Shown here piece by piece: positions 17,309 to 26,500 of a DNA stretch of 64,000 bases. The stretch covers positions 107,605 to 171,604 of the forward strand of contig JAAFJY010000014.1 in the NCBI GenBank assembly GCA_013299105.1, given 5' to 3'. The stretch comes from Chitinophagales bacterium (GTDB lineage: Bacteria > Bacteroidota > Bacteroidia > Chitinophagales > Saprospiraceae). Under the pieces are notes generated by a model. That model saw only the letters and a program-made list of their open reading frames with translations, did not search any database and was not told where the DNA came from. Position 1 is the stretch's first letter. Every line of letters starts with the position of its first letter. The position numbers were made by a program, and so were the translations under genes.

Positions 17309-18120
17309 CTCAACCCCTGATGCTTAGTCATTCCGCCCATTACCAATTTCATGATCCGCACTTTACCCCACCTGGGTACAGTGCTCAGGGAATAAGTCAA
17401 AAACTTGCTCAAAAAACCTGGAAGCACTACATTTTGCCGCCCCAAAGCTTTCAAAATGGGGATACCGATTTGCGCTGGACTGGCTGCACCATTCATGACC
17501 AAGTTAGCGCGTTGGCCAAAACCACTGCTAACCGGGCCTGGAGCGGCGGCCAGTACATCCACATTAAAGGGTTTCAGCTCATGGTACAAGCCCTCGGCCA
17601 AGGATTGCACGTAGGCTTTGGTTGCGGCATAATGAGCCGCGTTGGGTACCCCTTGAAACGATACCAGCGAGCTCATCAAAATGATGCCTCCCCGCTTGTT
17701 GGCTACAAATTTTTGGCTAAAATGGTGGGTCAAAACCAGCAATGCTTCGCAGTTTACCCTCAGCATATTGCGTTCATCCGCTAATTTTGCTCCTTGAAAA
17801 CTGCCTGATGTACCAAAACCAGCAGATGCAATAAACAAACCAATCTCGATAGCTTTTACCGCCTCAATCAACACCTGCGGGCCTTCTGAATTCGACAAAT
17901 CACTTGCAACTGTGATGGTTTCGATGCCATAATTAGCGCGCAGATTATGGGCGATTTCGTCTAACTCAGCCTGTCGGCGAGCGTTCAGAACTATATTTAG
18001 TCCCGCCTCAGCCAATCGTGTAGCAAGTTCCAAACCGATTCCCGATGATGCGCCTGTGACCAGCGTCCAAGGGCCATACTGGCTCTTTAACCTGTTTTTT
18101 TCAGTAGTGGATAAAGTCAT
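17305..18120 (-). CDS. SDR family NAD(P)-dependent oxidoreductase
   Basis: A 271-residue classical SDR. TGASSGIG lies at residues 22-29, LFIASAGFGTSG replaces the NNAG motif, and the catalytic residues are Ser151, Tyr164 and Lys168 (YAATK). The C-terminal extension is longer than the minimal family and resembles the DltE/YqjQ type of acyl-chain or ketone reductases. Its ATG at 18120 overlaps the TGA of the upstream SRPBCC gene as ATGA, which indicates translational coupling, and this overlap decided the start. The substrate is unknown. Confidence 0.9.
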   Translation of the reverse strand: MTLSTTEKNRLKSQYGPWTLVTGASSGIGLELATRLAEAGLNIVLNARRQAELDEIAHNLRANYGIETITVASDLSNSEGPQVLIEAVKAIEIGLFIASAGFGTSGSFQGAKLADERNMLRVNCEALLVLTHHFSQKFVANKRGGIILMSSLVSFQGVPNAAHYAATKAYVQSLAEGLYHELKPFNVDVLAAAPGPVSSGFGQRANLVMNGAASPAQIGIPILKALGRQNVVLPGFLSKFLTYSLSTVPRWGKVRIMKLVMGGMTKHQGLS

Positions 18121-18698
18121 AATCCTTGTTTTGTTTCTGCTTTTTTCTTCAATTCGGATAACCAAAGGTCATGCAAGCGTTTTAGTTTTTTGGGCTGAAA
18201 TAGCTTTTCAAAAAAAGTCAGCCAGCCATTTTGCGATTCATCAGTGATGACCCTGCAAGTTTGCCCCATTGGAATGATGAGCCAGGCGTGGTAGCCCTGG
18301 ATTTGCTTTCGGTTTGATTCCCAACTCAGTCTTTCATTGGGTTTGAATTCTCGAATCGTGGATTCAAAGTCGAGGTTCATCGTATTCCAGGTGAATACCC
18401 CATTTTCAGCTAAACTTTGGTTAGCAGGCCTGGTTATTTTAACATCTTTAGCCCCAGTGTACCATTTGGGCCAAGCCTCAGCGTCGATCAGGATTTTCCA
18501 TATCACCGAATCCGGAGCATTAATGATGATTTCATTGTGAACAAAAAATCTCGATTTATTTGGCTCGTATTCTGGCGGATAATTGATCTGATAATCAGAA
18601 GATTGTGCCTCTAGTACAAGAGGCAGTAAAATCAACAAAGTCATCAGCGAGCAATTCCTCCAGCACCTTCTCCAACCCCAATCCTTTGGTTTTTTCAT
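18117..18698 (-). CDS. SRPBCC family protein with N-terminal signal or anchor
   Basis: About 193 residues from the ATG at 18698. A hydrophobic segment (CSLMTLLILLPLVLEAQ) with preceding Arg/Lys looks like a signal peptide. The rest is a START/SRPBCC (polyketide cyclase-like) fold: VHNEIIINAPDSVIWKIL, DAEAWPKWYTGAKDV, ESTIREFKPNERLSWE. Such proteins bind hydrophobic ligands. It is translationally coupled to the SDR, suggesting a shared lipid or ketone substrate (inference). An earlier in-frame start 16 codons upstream is possible. Confidence 0.8.
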   Translation of the reverse strand: MKKPKDWGWRRCWRNCSLMTLLILLPLVLEAQSSDYQINYPPEYEPNKSRFFVHNEIIINAPDSVIWKILIDAEAWPKWYTGAKDVKITRPANQSLAENGVFTWNTMNLDFESTIREFKPNERLSWESNRKQIQGYHAWLIIPMGQTCRVITDESQNGWLTFFEKLFQPKKLKRLHDLWLSELKKKAETKQGL

Positions 18699-18761
18699 AA
18701 AAAACGCAGTTTTATGGAGCAAAATTAGGTGCTGTGCAGCCCTCAAAACGATAACAAATGT

Positions 18762-19340
18762 TTAGACTTTTATAAGCACTTGCTTTTTCAGGCGACTCAG
18801 GTGAATGGGCGTGATCCCCAAATATGAGGCAATCATGTGCTGCGGTACCCGATTGTGGATGTTTGGGAAAATTTTGTCGATGTGATCGTATCGCTCTTTA
18901 GGTGTTTGGGTATAAAGATTTTTAATCCTGTTGTCGTTGTACATAAAATAATATTCAGCGATCGCCCGACCCAGTTTATCCCCATGCTGGAGGTGCAGAT
19001 ACCCCCATTCAATGGCTGATCTCGGCATAATCACCACTTCCGTATCTTCTAAGGCCTGAATGGTATAATGATTAGGCTGCATTTGCAAAAAACTAGAATA
19101 ATCTGCAATAAATTGATTTTCAATGGAAAAATGCGTCGTGTACTCTGTACCATTTTGATCAACAATGGTGCTGCGGGTGATTCCTTTGTTGATAAAATAG
19201 ACTTCATTGCAAATTTTTCCAACTTGGTTCAATACGGCCTTGCGTTTAAAAAATTTGACCTGGCAGAAGGCCAATAAAGCAGTCATCTCCTCCTCCGAAA
19301 TATCAATCATTTGCTGGATGGCGATTTTAATTTGTTCCAT
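18762..19340 (-). CDS. Crp/Fnr family transcriptional regulator
   Basis: A 192-residue protein. The N-terminal cyclic-nucleotide-binding-like beta roll contains VYFINKGITRSTIVDQNGTEYTTHF, and the C-terminal helix-turn-helix is VPQHMIASYLGITPIHLSRLKKQ. Residues needed for cAMP binding are not conserved, as in most short Bacteroidota members. It precedes the SRPBCC-SDR pair on the same strand with a gap of 63 bp, so it may control that pair. Confidence 0.9.
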   Translation of the reverse strand: MEQIKIAIQQMIDISEEEMTALLAFCQVKFFKRKAVLNQVGKICNEVYFINKGITRSTIVDQNGTEYTTHFSIENQFIADYSSFLQMQPNHYTIQALEDTEVVIMPRSAIEWGYLHLQHGDKLGRAIAEYYFMYNDNRIKNLYTQTPKERYDHIDKIFPNIHNRVPQHMIASYLGITPIHLSRLKKQVLIKV

Positions 19341-19376
19341 GAGTGGTTATTTTGCGATTATGCCCAAGTTAGCCAA

Positions 19377-20288
19377 TTATTTGAAATACCCCCGCATCAA
19401 TCCAGGATACTCCGGCAATACCACCTCTGGTTCCTCGATCTCAGAGTGCCACATTTTTTCCCATTCAAAGCTGTAATAGCCCTTGAAAGCTCCCTTTTTG
19501 AGCGCAGTCAAGGCTTCTGTCAGTGGACATTCGCCTTGGCCGATGGGCACATACCTTACTTTCCCATCCAGGGTTTTGGCATCTTTTACGTGAATGTGCC
19601 TGATGTAAGGTTTCAGTTGCGCATACACCTCTTGGGGTGGTTCTTTGGTCACGGACCACATGTTCCAGATGTCCCAAATAAGGCCAACTTTGGGATCATT
19701 CGCCCCTTTCATGATTTGGTACAAAAGGTCTTTTGAAACGACCTGGCCGTGTGATTCCAGCAATATGTTAACCTTCGTGTTTTTTGCAAACGCTGCCAAT
19801 GCTTGTAAGCCTTGGATGATCAACTGAATCGTCGCTTCCCGATCTTGGTCTTTGGGCAAATCATCGGGAAAAACCCGGACATAAGGGCAGTCTAGTTTTT
19901 GGGCCAACTCAATGAAGCGTTTGGCCTCATCCAAGTTCTTTTGTCGTTCAGCAGGCGCAGCGTGGTGCATTTTAGCCGAAGAGCCCAGGCCAATGATTTT
20001 CAAGCTCTTGTCCTCCAGCATTTTTTTGGTGGAATTGATGCCTGTTGGACTGAATTCAGGGCATTTGCTCAAGTCCAGTTCACCTTTCAAGCCGCGTATT
20101 TCGATGCCTTGGTAGCCATTTTCGGCAGCGCATTTCACGATGGTCTCAAAAGACCAGTCAGGGCAGCCCAAAGTAGAAAACGAAAGCAGTGGTTTGCGCT
20201 TTGCAAGCTCAAAAAGCGGACCTGCAAAAGGAATCGCGACCAGGCCTACTACTTGTTTGAAGAATTGGCGGCGGGAATACGGCTTCAT
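19377..20288 (-). CDS. Exported sugar phosphate isomerase/epimerase-like TIM barrel (Tat signal)
   Basis: A 303-residue protein. It starts with a twin-arginine signal (YSRRQFFKQVVGLVAIPFAG), which decided the ATG at 20288. The barrel (AP endonuclease 2 / xylose isomerase-like) shows GYQGIEIRGLKGELDL, NILLESHGQVV (metal-ligand Glu), VGLIWDIWNMW and IRHIHVKDAKTL with the metal-binding His, then SFEWEK. Relatives isomerise or epimerise keto sugars; exported versions work with Gfo/Idh oxidoreductases in periplasmic sugar breakdown. No partner is adjacent here. Confidence 0.85.
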   Translation of the reverse strand: MKPYSRRQFFKQVVGLVAIPFAGPLFELAKRKPLLSFSTLGCPDWSFETIVKCAAENGYQGIEIRGLKGELDLSKCPEFSPTGINSTKKMLEDKSLKIIGLGSSAKMHHAAPAERQKNLDEAKRFIELAQKLDCPYVRVFPDDLPKDQDREATIQLIIQGLQALAAFAKNTKVNILLESHGQVVSKDLLYQIMKGANDPKVGLIWDIWNMWSVTKEPPQEVYAQLKPYIRHIHVKDAKTLDGKVRYVPIGQGECPLTEALTALKKGAFKGYYSFEWEKMWHSEIEEPEVVLPEYPGLMRGYFK

Positions 20289-20365
20289 GTTTTTTTGGTA
20301 AAAGTAACTCGGGAAATTCACCAAAAAAATGCCCCGAAAGCGAATTGCTTTCGGGACACTTAAGT

Positions 20366-20767
20366 CTATTTTGAAAATGCCTGGTTGATACTAGAAAAGT
20401 TACCAGTCCCTTTCCAATCCAAAGCAAGCCCTGCTTCGTTGAATTCCCAGGTAAACTGTGCCTTCACACTGAATGATTTGCCTGTAATGGTCACAATGCC
20501 ATCGTGTTGCACCTCATTGATTACTTTGCCATTTTCCTCCCTAAAATTGCTCGGCACAAAATTGAGGGTTTGGGTGGTCGTACCCAAGGCCGTAAAGAAA
20601 CGTATCACTTCTTTTTTACCTTTGAACAATCCCCCAAAAGGAGAAACCGCAGGGTCAGAGCCATTGAAAAAGGAAACATTGTCGGCACAACGGGAGAGAA
20701 TCCCAGGTACATCGCCTTTGGCAAAACAAGCGTAGATTGCTTGAACGGTTTTGATGTTGTTGGACAT
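20366..20767 (-). CDS. NTF2-like/SnoaL-like protein
   Basis: A 133-residue cytoplasmic protein with the nuclear transport factor 2-like cone fold: an N-terminal helix (NNIKTVQAIYACFAKGDVPGIL), DNVSFFNG, FGGLFKGKKEVIRFFTAL, and three C-terminal strands (FSVKAQFTWEFNEAGLALDW). Members are steroid-isomerase-like enzymes or binding proteins; no catalytic residues can be assigned. It stands alone between the TIM-barrel gene and a decayed amidotransferase. Confidence 0.8.
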   Translation of the reverse strand: MSNNIKTVQAIYACFAKGDVPGILSRCADNVSFFNGSDPAVSPFGGLFKGKKEVIRFFTALGTTTQTLNFVPSNFREENGKVINEVQHDGIVTITGKSFSVKAQFTWEFNEAGLALDWKGTGNFSSINQAFSK

Positions 20768-20916
20768 GATAGATAGGTTTTAGGAGTAAAAAAAACGGCT
20801 TTCCACCTCCCCTTTTTCAATTGGAAGTTTTTGGCTTATCGCCGAAAGCCATTTGCAATTACGAGGTGAAGTGAAAGCTGGATTTCGGGATGGTAAAAAA
20901 ATGTACATAAAAATGG

Positions 20917-20950
20917 AAAGGGCAAAATCACCTGACTTTGGCCCTTTTTT
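20917..20950. terminator. Hairpin with T-run near the decayed amidotransferase
   Basis: AAAGGGC and GCCCTTT flank a 17-nt loop, followed by more T on the plus strand, with CCATTTTTA on the minus strand. It follows the end of the minus-strand pseudogene (20979), so it is probably that gene's original terminator. Confidence 0.5.
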
Positions 20951-20978
20951 ATCAATTCCTATTGGCTTCCAATCCTAA

Positions 20979-21231
20979 TCAGCCAAAATGTACTTCCAGT
21001 ATCTTGAAAAATAGCTCTTCACTCAGCTTGCTTAATCGTGAGGTCAGGGCTTCATCGTGTACGCTCATGATGCCACCCAAGATGATCAAAGCATCAAATC
21101 TGACTGTTCGGGCAAGGGCGCAAAGTGATCAGGCATAAAAAGGGTACGCTGCTGGTAGCTTTTTAACCGGAGCCAATTCAGAATATTGCCCGCATTTTCA
21201 TGCGTCAAGTGTGTATAATGAGGAATCGCAT
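20979..21231 (-). pseudogene. Decayed class I glutamine amidotransferase (GMP-synthase-like) fragment
   Basis: Reading the minus strand from the ATG at 21231 gives MRFLIIHT, then in shifted frames THENAGNILNWLRL, FAPLPEQSDLM and FDALIILGGIMSVHDEA, followed by a tail ending at a TGA at 20979. The order matches the N-terminal third of stand-alone class I amidotransferases (F-D-A-L-I-[IV]-L-G-G-x-M-S-V-H-D-E is diagnostic). At least two frameshifts are needed, and the catalytic Cys-His-Glu part is gone. The gene is dead. The next plus-strand gene starts 134 bp beyond it. Confidence 0.75.
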
Positions 21232-21364
21232 GGGAGAGTGGATGGGAGAAAAAACTTCATGTTGCGCAAAGGTATCCCTAAGCAGCACATACTTGTCCAA
21301 TTTTCGGTTGCACCAAGCAAACGATCAAGTTAGCTTTGTCCCAATAATTTCTAAAAAGCAACTC

Positions 21365-22147
21365 ATGGCAACCGAATTTGAAGCATTCAAAAACTTGCAC
21401 TATACCAAAACACCATTTTTATTAGGCAATGTATGGGATGTACGCAGCGCCAAGACCCTGGAAAAACTGGGATACCAGGCCCTGGGGACTTCCAGTGCAG
21501 CAGTGGCGGCAACTCTGGGTTATGCAGATGGGCAAAACATGCCTTTTGAAGAATACCTTTTTATCGTTGAAAGGATTAAAAAATGTACCAATTTGCCCTT
21601 TTCAGTAGATATTGAATTCGGATATGGGGAAACCGTTGAAGCCATCGTTAACAACATCATCAAACTGCAAGGACTAGGCGTAATAGGCATCAACATCGAA
21701 GATTCATTGGTAGTAGAAGGCAAAAGGGTCTTGGAAGATGCTGCCGTTTTCCAGCAAAAACTGGCCAATATCACTCAACGCTTAGAAGAAAAAAGCCTTT
21801 CAATGTTCATCAATGTGCGCTGCGATGCTTTTTTACTGAATCTACCCAACACCTTGGAGGAAGCTATTTCCAGGGTAAAACTGTACGAAAACACTGGTGT
21901 GGATGGCATCTTCTTGCCTTGTATCACCTCGGTTAGCGACATCAATACGGTGACTAGTTTAACCAGGCTTCCACTCAATGTGATGGCTATGCCTAATTTA
22001 CCTGATTTCCAAACCTTGCAGGAAGTAGGCGTTAAGAGGGTCAGCGTTGGCAATTTTGTGCATGATTATGTGTTTCGGCAAATGGAACAAACATGCCTCA
22101 AAATTGAAGAAAAGGGCAGCTTTTCTGCATTATTTAGACGGCCATAG
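21365..22147 (+). CDS. Isocitrate lyase / PEP mutase superfamily protein
   Basis: A 260-residue TIM-barrel protein of the phosphoenolpyruvate mutase/isocitrate lyase family. Visible are PFLLGNVWDVRSAKTLEKLGYQALGTSS, FSVDIEFGYG (metal-binding Asp82; family usually D-x-E-x-G-Y-G), GINIEDS, and FINVRCDAFL. Members include carboxy-PEP mutase-like, methylisocitrate lyase-like and oxaloacetate hydrolase enzymes acting on C-C or P-C bonds; this short form is common and usually unassigned. The ATG at 21365 starts the conserved domain; earlier codons run through the amidotransferase pseudogene. Confidence 0.85.
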   Translation: MATEFEAFKNLHYTKTPFLLGNVWDVRSAKTLEKLGYQALGTSSAAVAATLGYADGQNMPFEEYLFIVERIKKCTNLPFSVDIEFGYGETVEAIVNNIIKLQGLGVIGINIEDSLVVEGKRVLEDAAVFQQKLANITQRLEEKSLSMFINVRCDAFLLNLPNTLEEAISRVKLYENTGVDGIFLPCITSVSDINTVTSLTRLPLNVMAMPNLPDFQTLQEVGVKRVSVGNFVHDYVFRQMEQTCLKIEEKGSFSALFRRP

Positions 22148-22153
22148 CTTTTA

Positions 22154-23263
22154 CTACAACAAGGGCAACAAGTCCCGAATAGCTTGTAAATATGGCGAAA
22201 AGGCTACTTGGCTCTCCACATTTCGGCACACAATCAAGACCACCTGCCGATCAGGATAACGAAAATAATTGGTCACAAAACCCGGATGACCACCATTGTG
22301 CGAATAGACCCGACCCATTTTGGGGTCCACGCGCAAGCCCCAACCAAAACCATAACTCACCCCCTTCTGAACTTCTAAAATCGAACCATCTTTGCGACGA
22401 ATGGCTTCGTAAGCTGCTCCAAAATGAAGCGAATCGCTTTTCATCATTTTCAGCAAGGCATCGTCCCATCTTTTCAGATCACGCAGGGTAGCTATTACCG
22501 ACCCGTCGCCATAAAAATTGCCCAGGTAATGGACGAAATTGCGGGCTTCGTGTGCCAATTCCAGTCTTCCTGAGCTGTGCTCCAGGTACCCTCTGGCCAG
22601 GTTTTTAGCTTTGATGCGGCGAATATCGGTCACCAGCAGCCCTTCTGAGTCTTTCATCCCGGCGGGCCTAAAAACCTCTTTTTTCATGAACTGGTCAAAA
22701 GCTTGCCCTGAAACGATTTCAATGATACTGGCTAAAATGTCGTAACCGATGTCGCTGTACTCCCATTTTTCACCCGTTTCAAAACGCAAAGGCAGTTTTT
22801 TTTCAATCAAATAAGCAATCATCTCGGCATTGCCATTGGCACGCGTGGTGTCCAAGTGAGGCCTGATGTCTTTCCAGAAATCAGGCAAACCCGAAGTGTG
22901 CTGCATCAAATGCCTCAAGCTGATATCAGGGTAAGGGAAATCTGGGATGAATCGCTTTACCTTGTCGTCATAGTTCAGTTTTCCACGCTTTTTCAAAACC
23001 ATGATCCCAAAGGCAGTAAATTGTTTGGAGACCGATGCAATCTGAAATTGGGTGCTTTCATTGAGTGGGATTTTGTGGTTGAAATCGGCAAAGCCCATGC
23101 TTTTTTCAAAAACGATGCGACCACCTTTCGCAATCAACACATTGCCATTGAATGCCTTTTTTTCATGCGCTGCTCGAACAATGGAGTCAATTTTCATCAA
23201 GGGCCTTTGTGAAAAAGCATAAACTTGAACAAACAGCAAAACGACAAAAGATAGATATCTCAT
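22154..23263 (-). CDS. Exported serine hydrolase (class C beta-lactamase fold)
   Basis: A 369-residue protein with a signal peptide (LSFVVLLFVQVYAFSQ). The penicillin-binding/beta-lactamase-class-C motifs are SVSK (Ser77-Lys80), YSD in place of YxN (Tyr169), and HNGG in the KTG position. GFADFNHKIPLNESTQFQIASVSKQFTA is typical of Bacteroidota serine hydrolases, many acting as peptidases or esterases rather than antibiotic lactamases. It is convergent with the PEP-mutase-like gene, 6 bp away, so no terminator is resolved between them. Confidence 0.88.
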   Translation of the reverse strand: MRYLSFVVLLFVQVYAFSQRPLMKIDSIVRAAHEKKAFNGNVLIAKGGRIVFEKSMGFADFNHKIPLNESTQFQIASVSKQFTAFGIMVLKKRGKLNYDDKVKRFIPDFPYPDISLRHLMQHTSGLPDFWKDIRPHLDTTRANGNAEMIAYLIEKKLPLRFETGEKWEYSDIGYDILASIIEIVSGQAFDQFMKKEVFRPAGMKDSEGLLVTDIRRIKAKNLARGYLEHSSGRLELAHEARNFVHYLGNFYGDGSVIATLRDLKRWDDALLKMMKSDSLHFGAAYEAIRRKDGSILEVQKGVSYGFGWGLRVDPKMGRVYSHNGGHPGFVTNYFRYPDRQVVLIVCRNVESQVAFSPYLQAIRDLLPLL

Positions 23264-23520
23264 CTTATTGGTTCAATGACAATTTATGTGGAAAGCCATG
23301 AATGCCCAACGCTCACTCAGGAGTAAGTATCGGCTTCATTGGTAACTATCCATCCAGCTCACATTTTGGCAGAAATGGGAACGATGTAAACTTTACCAAC
23401 GTTAGACCTTATGTCCAAAGCTCACCTTAAATCAGCAAAAAATCAAGATAATTTCCCGAATTCACGCAAACACGAAGATTGAAATAGCAGTCTTATTGTT
23501 TTTAATTCGTCTTAGAACCA
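23264..23520. other. Intergenic stretch, no clear feature
   Basis: Together with the terminator below this is a 317-bp gap. It holds a 42-codon plus-strand reading frame (23302-23430) that I do not accept as a gene; see the rejected list. I see no repeat family here. Confidence 0.4.
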
Positions 23521-23560
23521 AAAACAGCCGCCCCAATCCCAAGATCAAAGCGGCTGTTTT
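23521..23560 (-). terminator. Rho-independent terminator of the giant surface-protein gene
   Basis: AAAACAGCCG and CGGCTGTTTT are perfectly complementary (10 bp extended by one more C-G pair) around a 20-nt loop, with T-runs on both sides. It sits 20 bp after the stop of the minus-strand 5.7-kb gene. Confidence 0.85.
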
Positions 23561-23580
23561 ATTTCAAAAGCTCAAAATCC

Positions 23581-26500
23581 TTACTTCACAATCTTCGCCA
23601 TTTCCCTTAGCCCGCCTACGCGCAGCTCCAACAGGTACCAGCCCTGTGGCAGGGTGGACATGTCGATCTGCGTTTGGTTTTGGCCTGGCGTGGCTTCCAA
23701 AATTTGCTCCTGGATCAAGGCCCCGCTGGGGTGCAAGAGACGCAAAGTGCCCTTGGCGGCCCTTTGGTCATCAAAACGATATGCCACTTGCAAAGTGGTC
23801 AATACCGGATTAGGCCATGCTTGCAGCTTGAGCACTTGGTTCAGACTCAGGCTTGGGGTACTGGTTTGTGAATCGGTTTTGGCATTGCCTACGACTCCAT
23901 CAGGTGCCAGACTGGTGCTGTTGACCGTGATTTTTACAAAATTGGCAGAGACTGCAAAGCAATTATCAGCCAAAGTATCAGTATTGCTGGCCAGCCGACC
24001 TGCTGTGGCTAGCAAGGTGCCCGTATATGCCAGACCGTGTACGCGGTACACGCCATTGGCCAAGGTGCCAAAGTCGAAACTGTCTACGGTCATCACTTGC
24101 TGGATGCGGTTTTGCTCGTTGGTAATCAGGTAGCGATAAGGGGCGTTCCGGGATGCGTCTTTGCGTACAAACGCCACTACATCGCGCACATTATCGCCTT
24201 TGGTCACTGCCACCTCAGTAGCACCGTTGCGGGCCGAGATGGTACCTCCCAATGGTTTTTCTGAAATGATGGTGATGAAATTATCGCTCAAGTCATAACA
24301 ATCCGAGCTCAAGATGCCAGCCGTAATGTCTTGGTTGAACTGAATGCTGGCTGTACCTGTAAAGGATACACCCCAAACCCGGTACACACCCGCTGGCGAG
24401 CGATCAAAGTCGATCAATACCGATTGTACCTCAGGGAACACTACGCGGTTGCGCTCGTCGGTGATCACCACGCGGTAGTTGCTACCCTCAGGAGTGCTGC
24501 TGGGCGGAAATACTGCGATGCCGTCAGGAATGCCGTCACCAGGGCAAATACTGTAAGTGGTTTTACCGTCGGCAGTAGTCAGGGCACCGCCTTCCACCTC
24601 ACCGCCGCGAGTGATGCGCATGGTGTTGTCAGCCAGGTCAAAGCAGTTGGTAGCCAGGCTGTCGCGGGTGCGGAGCTTGCTTCCTACTTTGATTTTCAGG
24701 GCACCAGTATAGGAAAGGCCAAACAGGAGGTAATCTCCCTGGGCTTCCTTGCGCAAGTCGATCCGGTTGCCGCGCACAATTTGGCGGATGGTAGAATCCC
24801 GTTGGGTCAAGACATACACAAAACCTGAGCGCGAGCGGCTGGTGGTGCGCACTTGCAACTCCGAGCCATCACGACCTGGGCAGAAACGCAAATCAGTGGC
24901 GTTGGTGGTGGTACTGATCCGGCCACCATCGGGTGAATCCAGGAATACGCTGATGAAATTGTCCGACAAGTCGAAGCACCCATCAGAAGCAGGTGTACTG
25001 CGGATATCGCGGTTGGTCGCTTCGTTGAATGTGCCGCTAAAGGATACGCCCCAAACCCGCAATTCACGGAAACCACGCAGGTCAAGGTTCTGTAAATCAC
25101 CATCCAAGATGCTCAGGATGACGTTGCTTGGGTTGGTCAACACATAACGGTACCCCAGGGTAGAGCGAGAATTGTTGAAAAACTCGTAAAAATCGGGCTT
25201 ACCGTCATTGAGGCATATGTACAAGGAGTCGCCAGCAATTTGACTGCGAATCTTACCACCATCTACTGCCGGACGATTCACCGCAATGAAGTTATCAGTC
25301 AGATCATAACAATCATCACTCAGCAGCGAATCTTTGATGCTCTTACCAGGCGTCAGGCGCAGGTTACCCGTATAAGCTAGGCCATACACCCGTGCCGGGC
25401 CGCTGATCAGTTTGTCGAAATCAAATCGGCTGGAGTCGCGCAGCACTTGGATCAATTGGTCTTTGTCGTCGGTGATCAGGTAAAGTTTTGGGGCCTGATT
25501 GGCACTATTGAGGCTGAAAGTTACCAAGTCGCGGACGCCATCACCAGAGCAGAAGGCTGCGGCCAAACCAGCAGCGGCGATACTGCCTGCTTCTGGCTTT
25601 AGTTTGTTGATGGTGAGGAAGTTTTTGGACAATGCGTAACAAGAGCTGGCCAGGTTGTCTTTGTCGGCCACTTGACCAGGCTTGGCCAGCAAGTTGCCGT
25701 TGTAAACCAGGGCCCAAATACGGTAATCACCCACTGGTAAGCTGTCGAATTCAAAAGCATTGGCGCTTTGAACGTTTAATATGCTATTCGCAGGTGTGGT
25801 AAGCAGGTAGGTCACTTGCCCTTGCTGATTACCGCTGATGCTCCAAGTCAGGAAGTCTGATCTTTTGTTGTCGCTACAAACGTAGGTCTGGGTTTGTCCA
25901 TTTTCCAATTTCAAAGTTCCACCATCTGGAATTTCACGGCTGAGGGTGATGAAATTGAAAGTCAATGAGAAACAATCATCAGAAAGGGTCGCTGCATTGG
26001 CTTGCTGACCGACTTGGGCCAACAACTTGCCGCTGTAGGTCAAACCCCAAATACGGTACACTCCACCAGCCAAATTGCCAAAATCAAAGCTGTCGCGGGT
26101 AGTAATTTGCAAAATCTTATTGCTTGGATCGGTGATCAGGTAGGCAAAATTGTCGCCATTAGAGCCGATGCGTTGGAACTTGGCCACCGAGCTCACCCCA
26201 GTTGAAGGACATTGGAAAGCCTCCGACCGGCCCGTATTGAAACGAATCAAACCACCAACAAATTCGATCCGGCTCACCGTGATGGGGCTGGAGACCGCAT
26301 AACAACCCGATGAAAGCACCGCGCTGCTGATATTAGCTCCACCTTGTACACTCAGGTTACCCGTGTAGGTTACGCTGTAAATGCGCACCGTATCGCGGTT
26401 GAGGTTGTCGACTACCAGGCGGTTGGAGGTTGCGCCGCGCAGAATGATGCCACGGCCGTCGGTGATGACATACACTTGGTTGCCCCCGCTGAAGTTACTC

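Noticed and set aside
23302..23430. A 42-codon plus-strand frame (contains IGFIGNYP)
   Set aside because: A vague resemblance to peptidoglycan-amidase tails only; no promoter, no partner and no known family.
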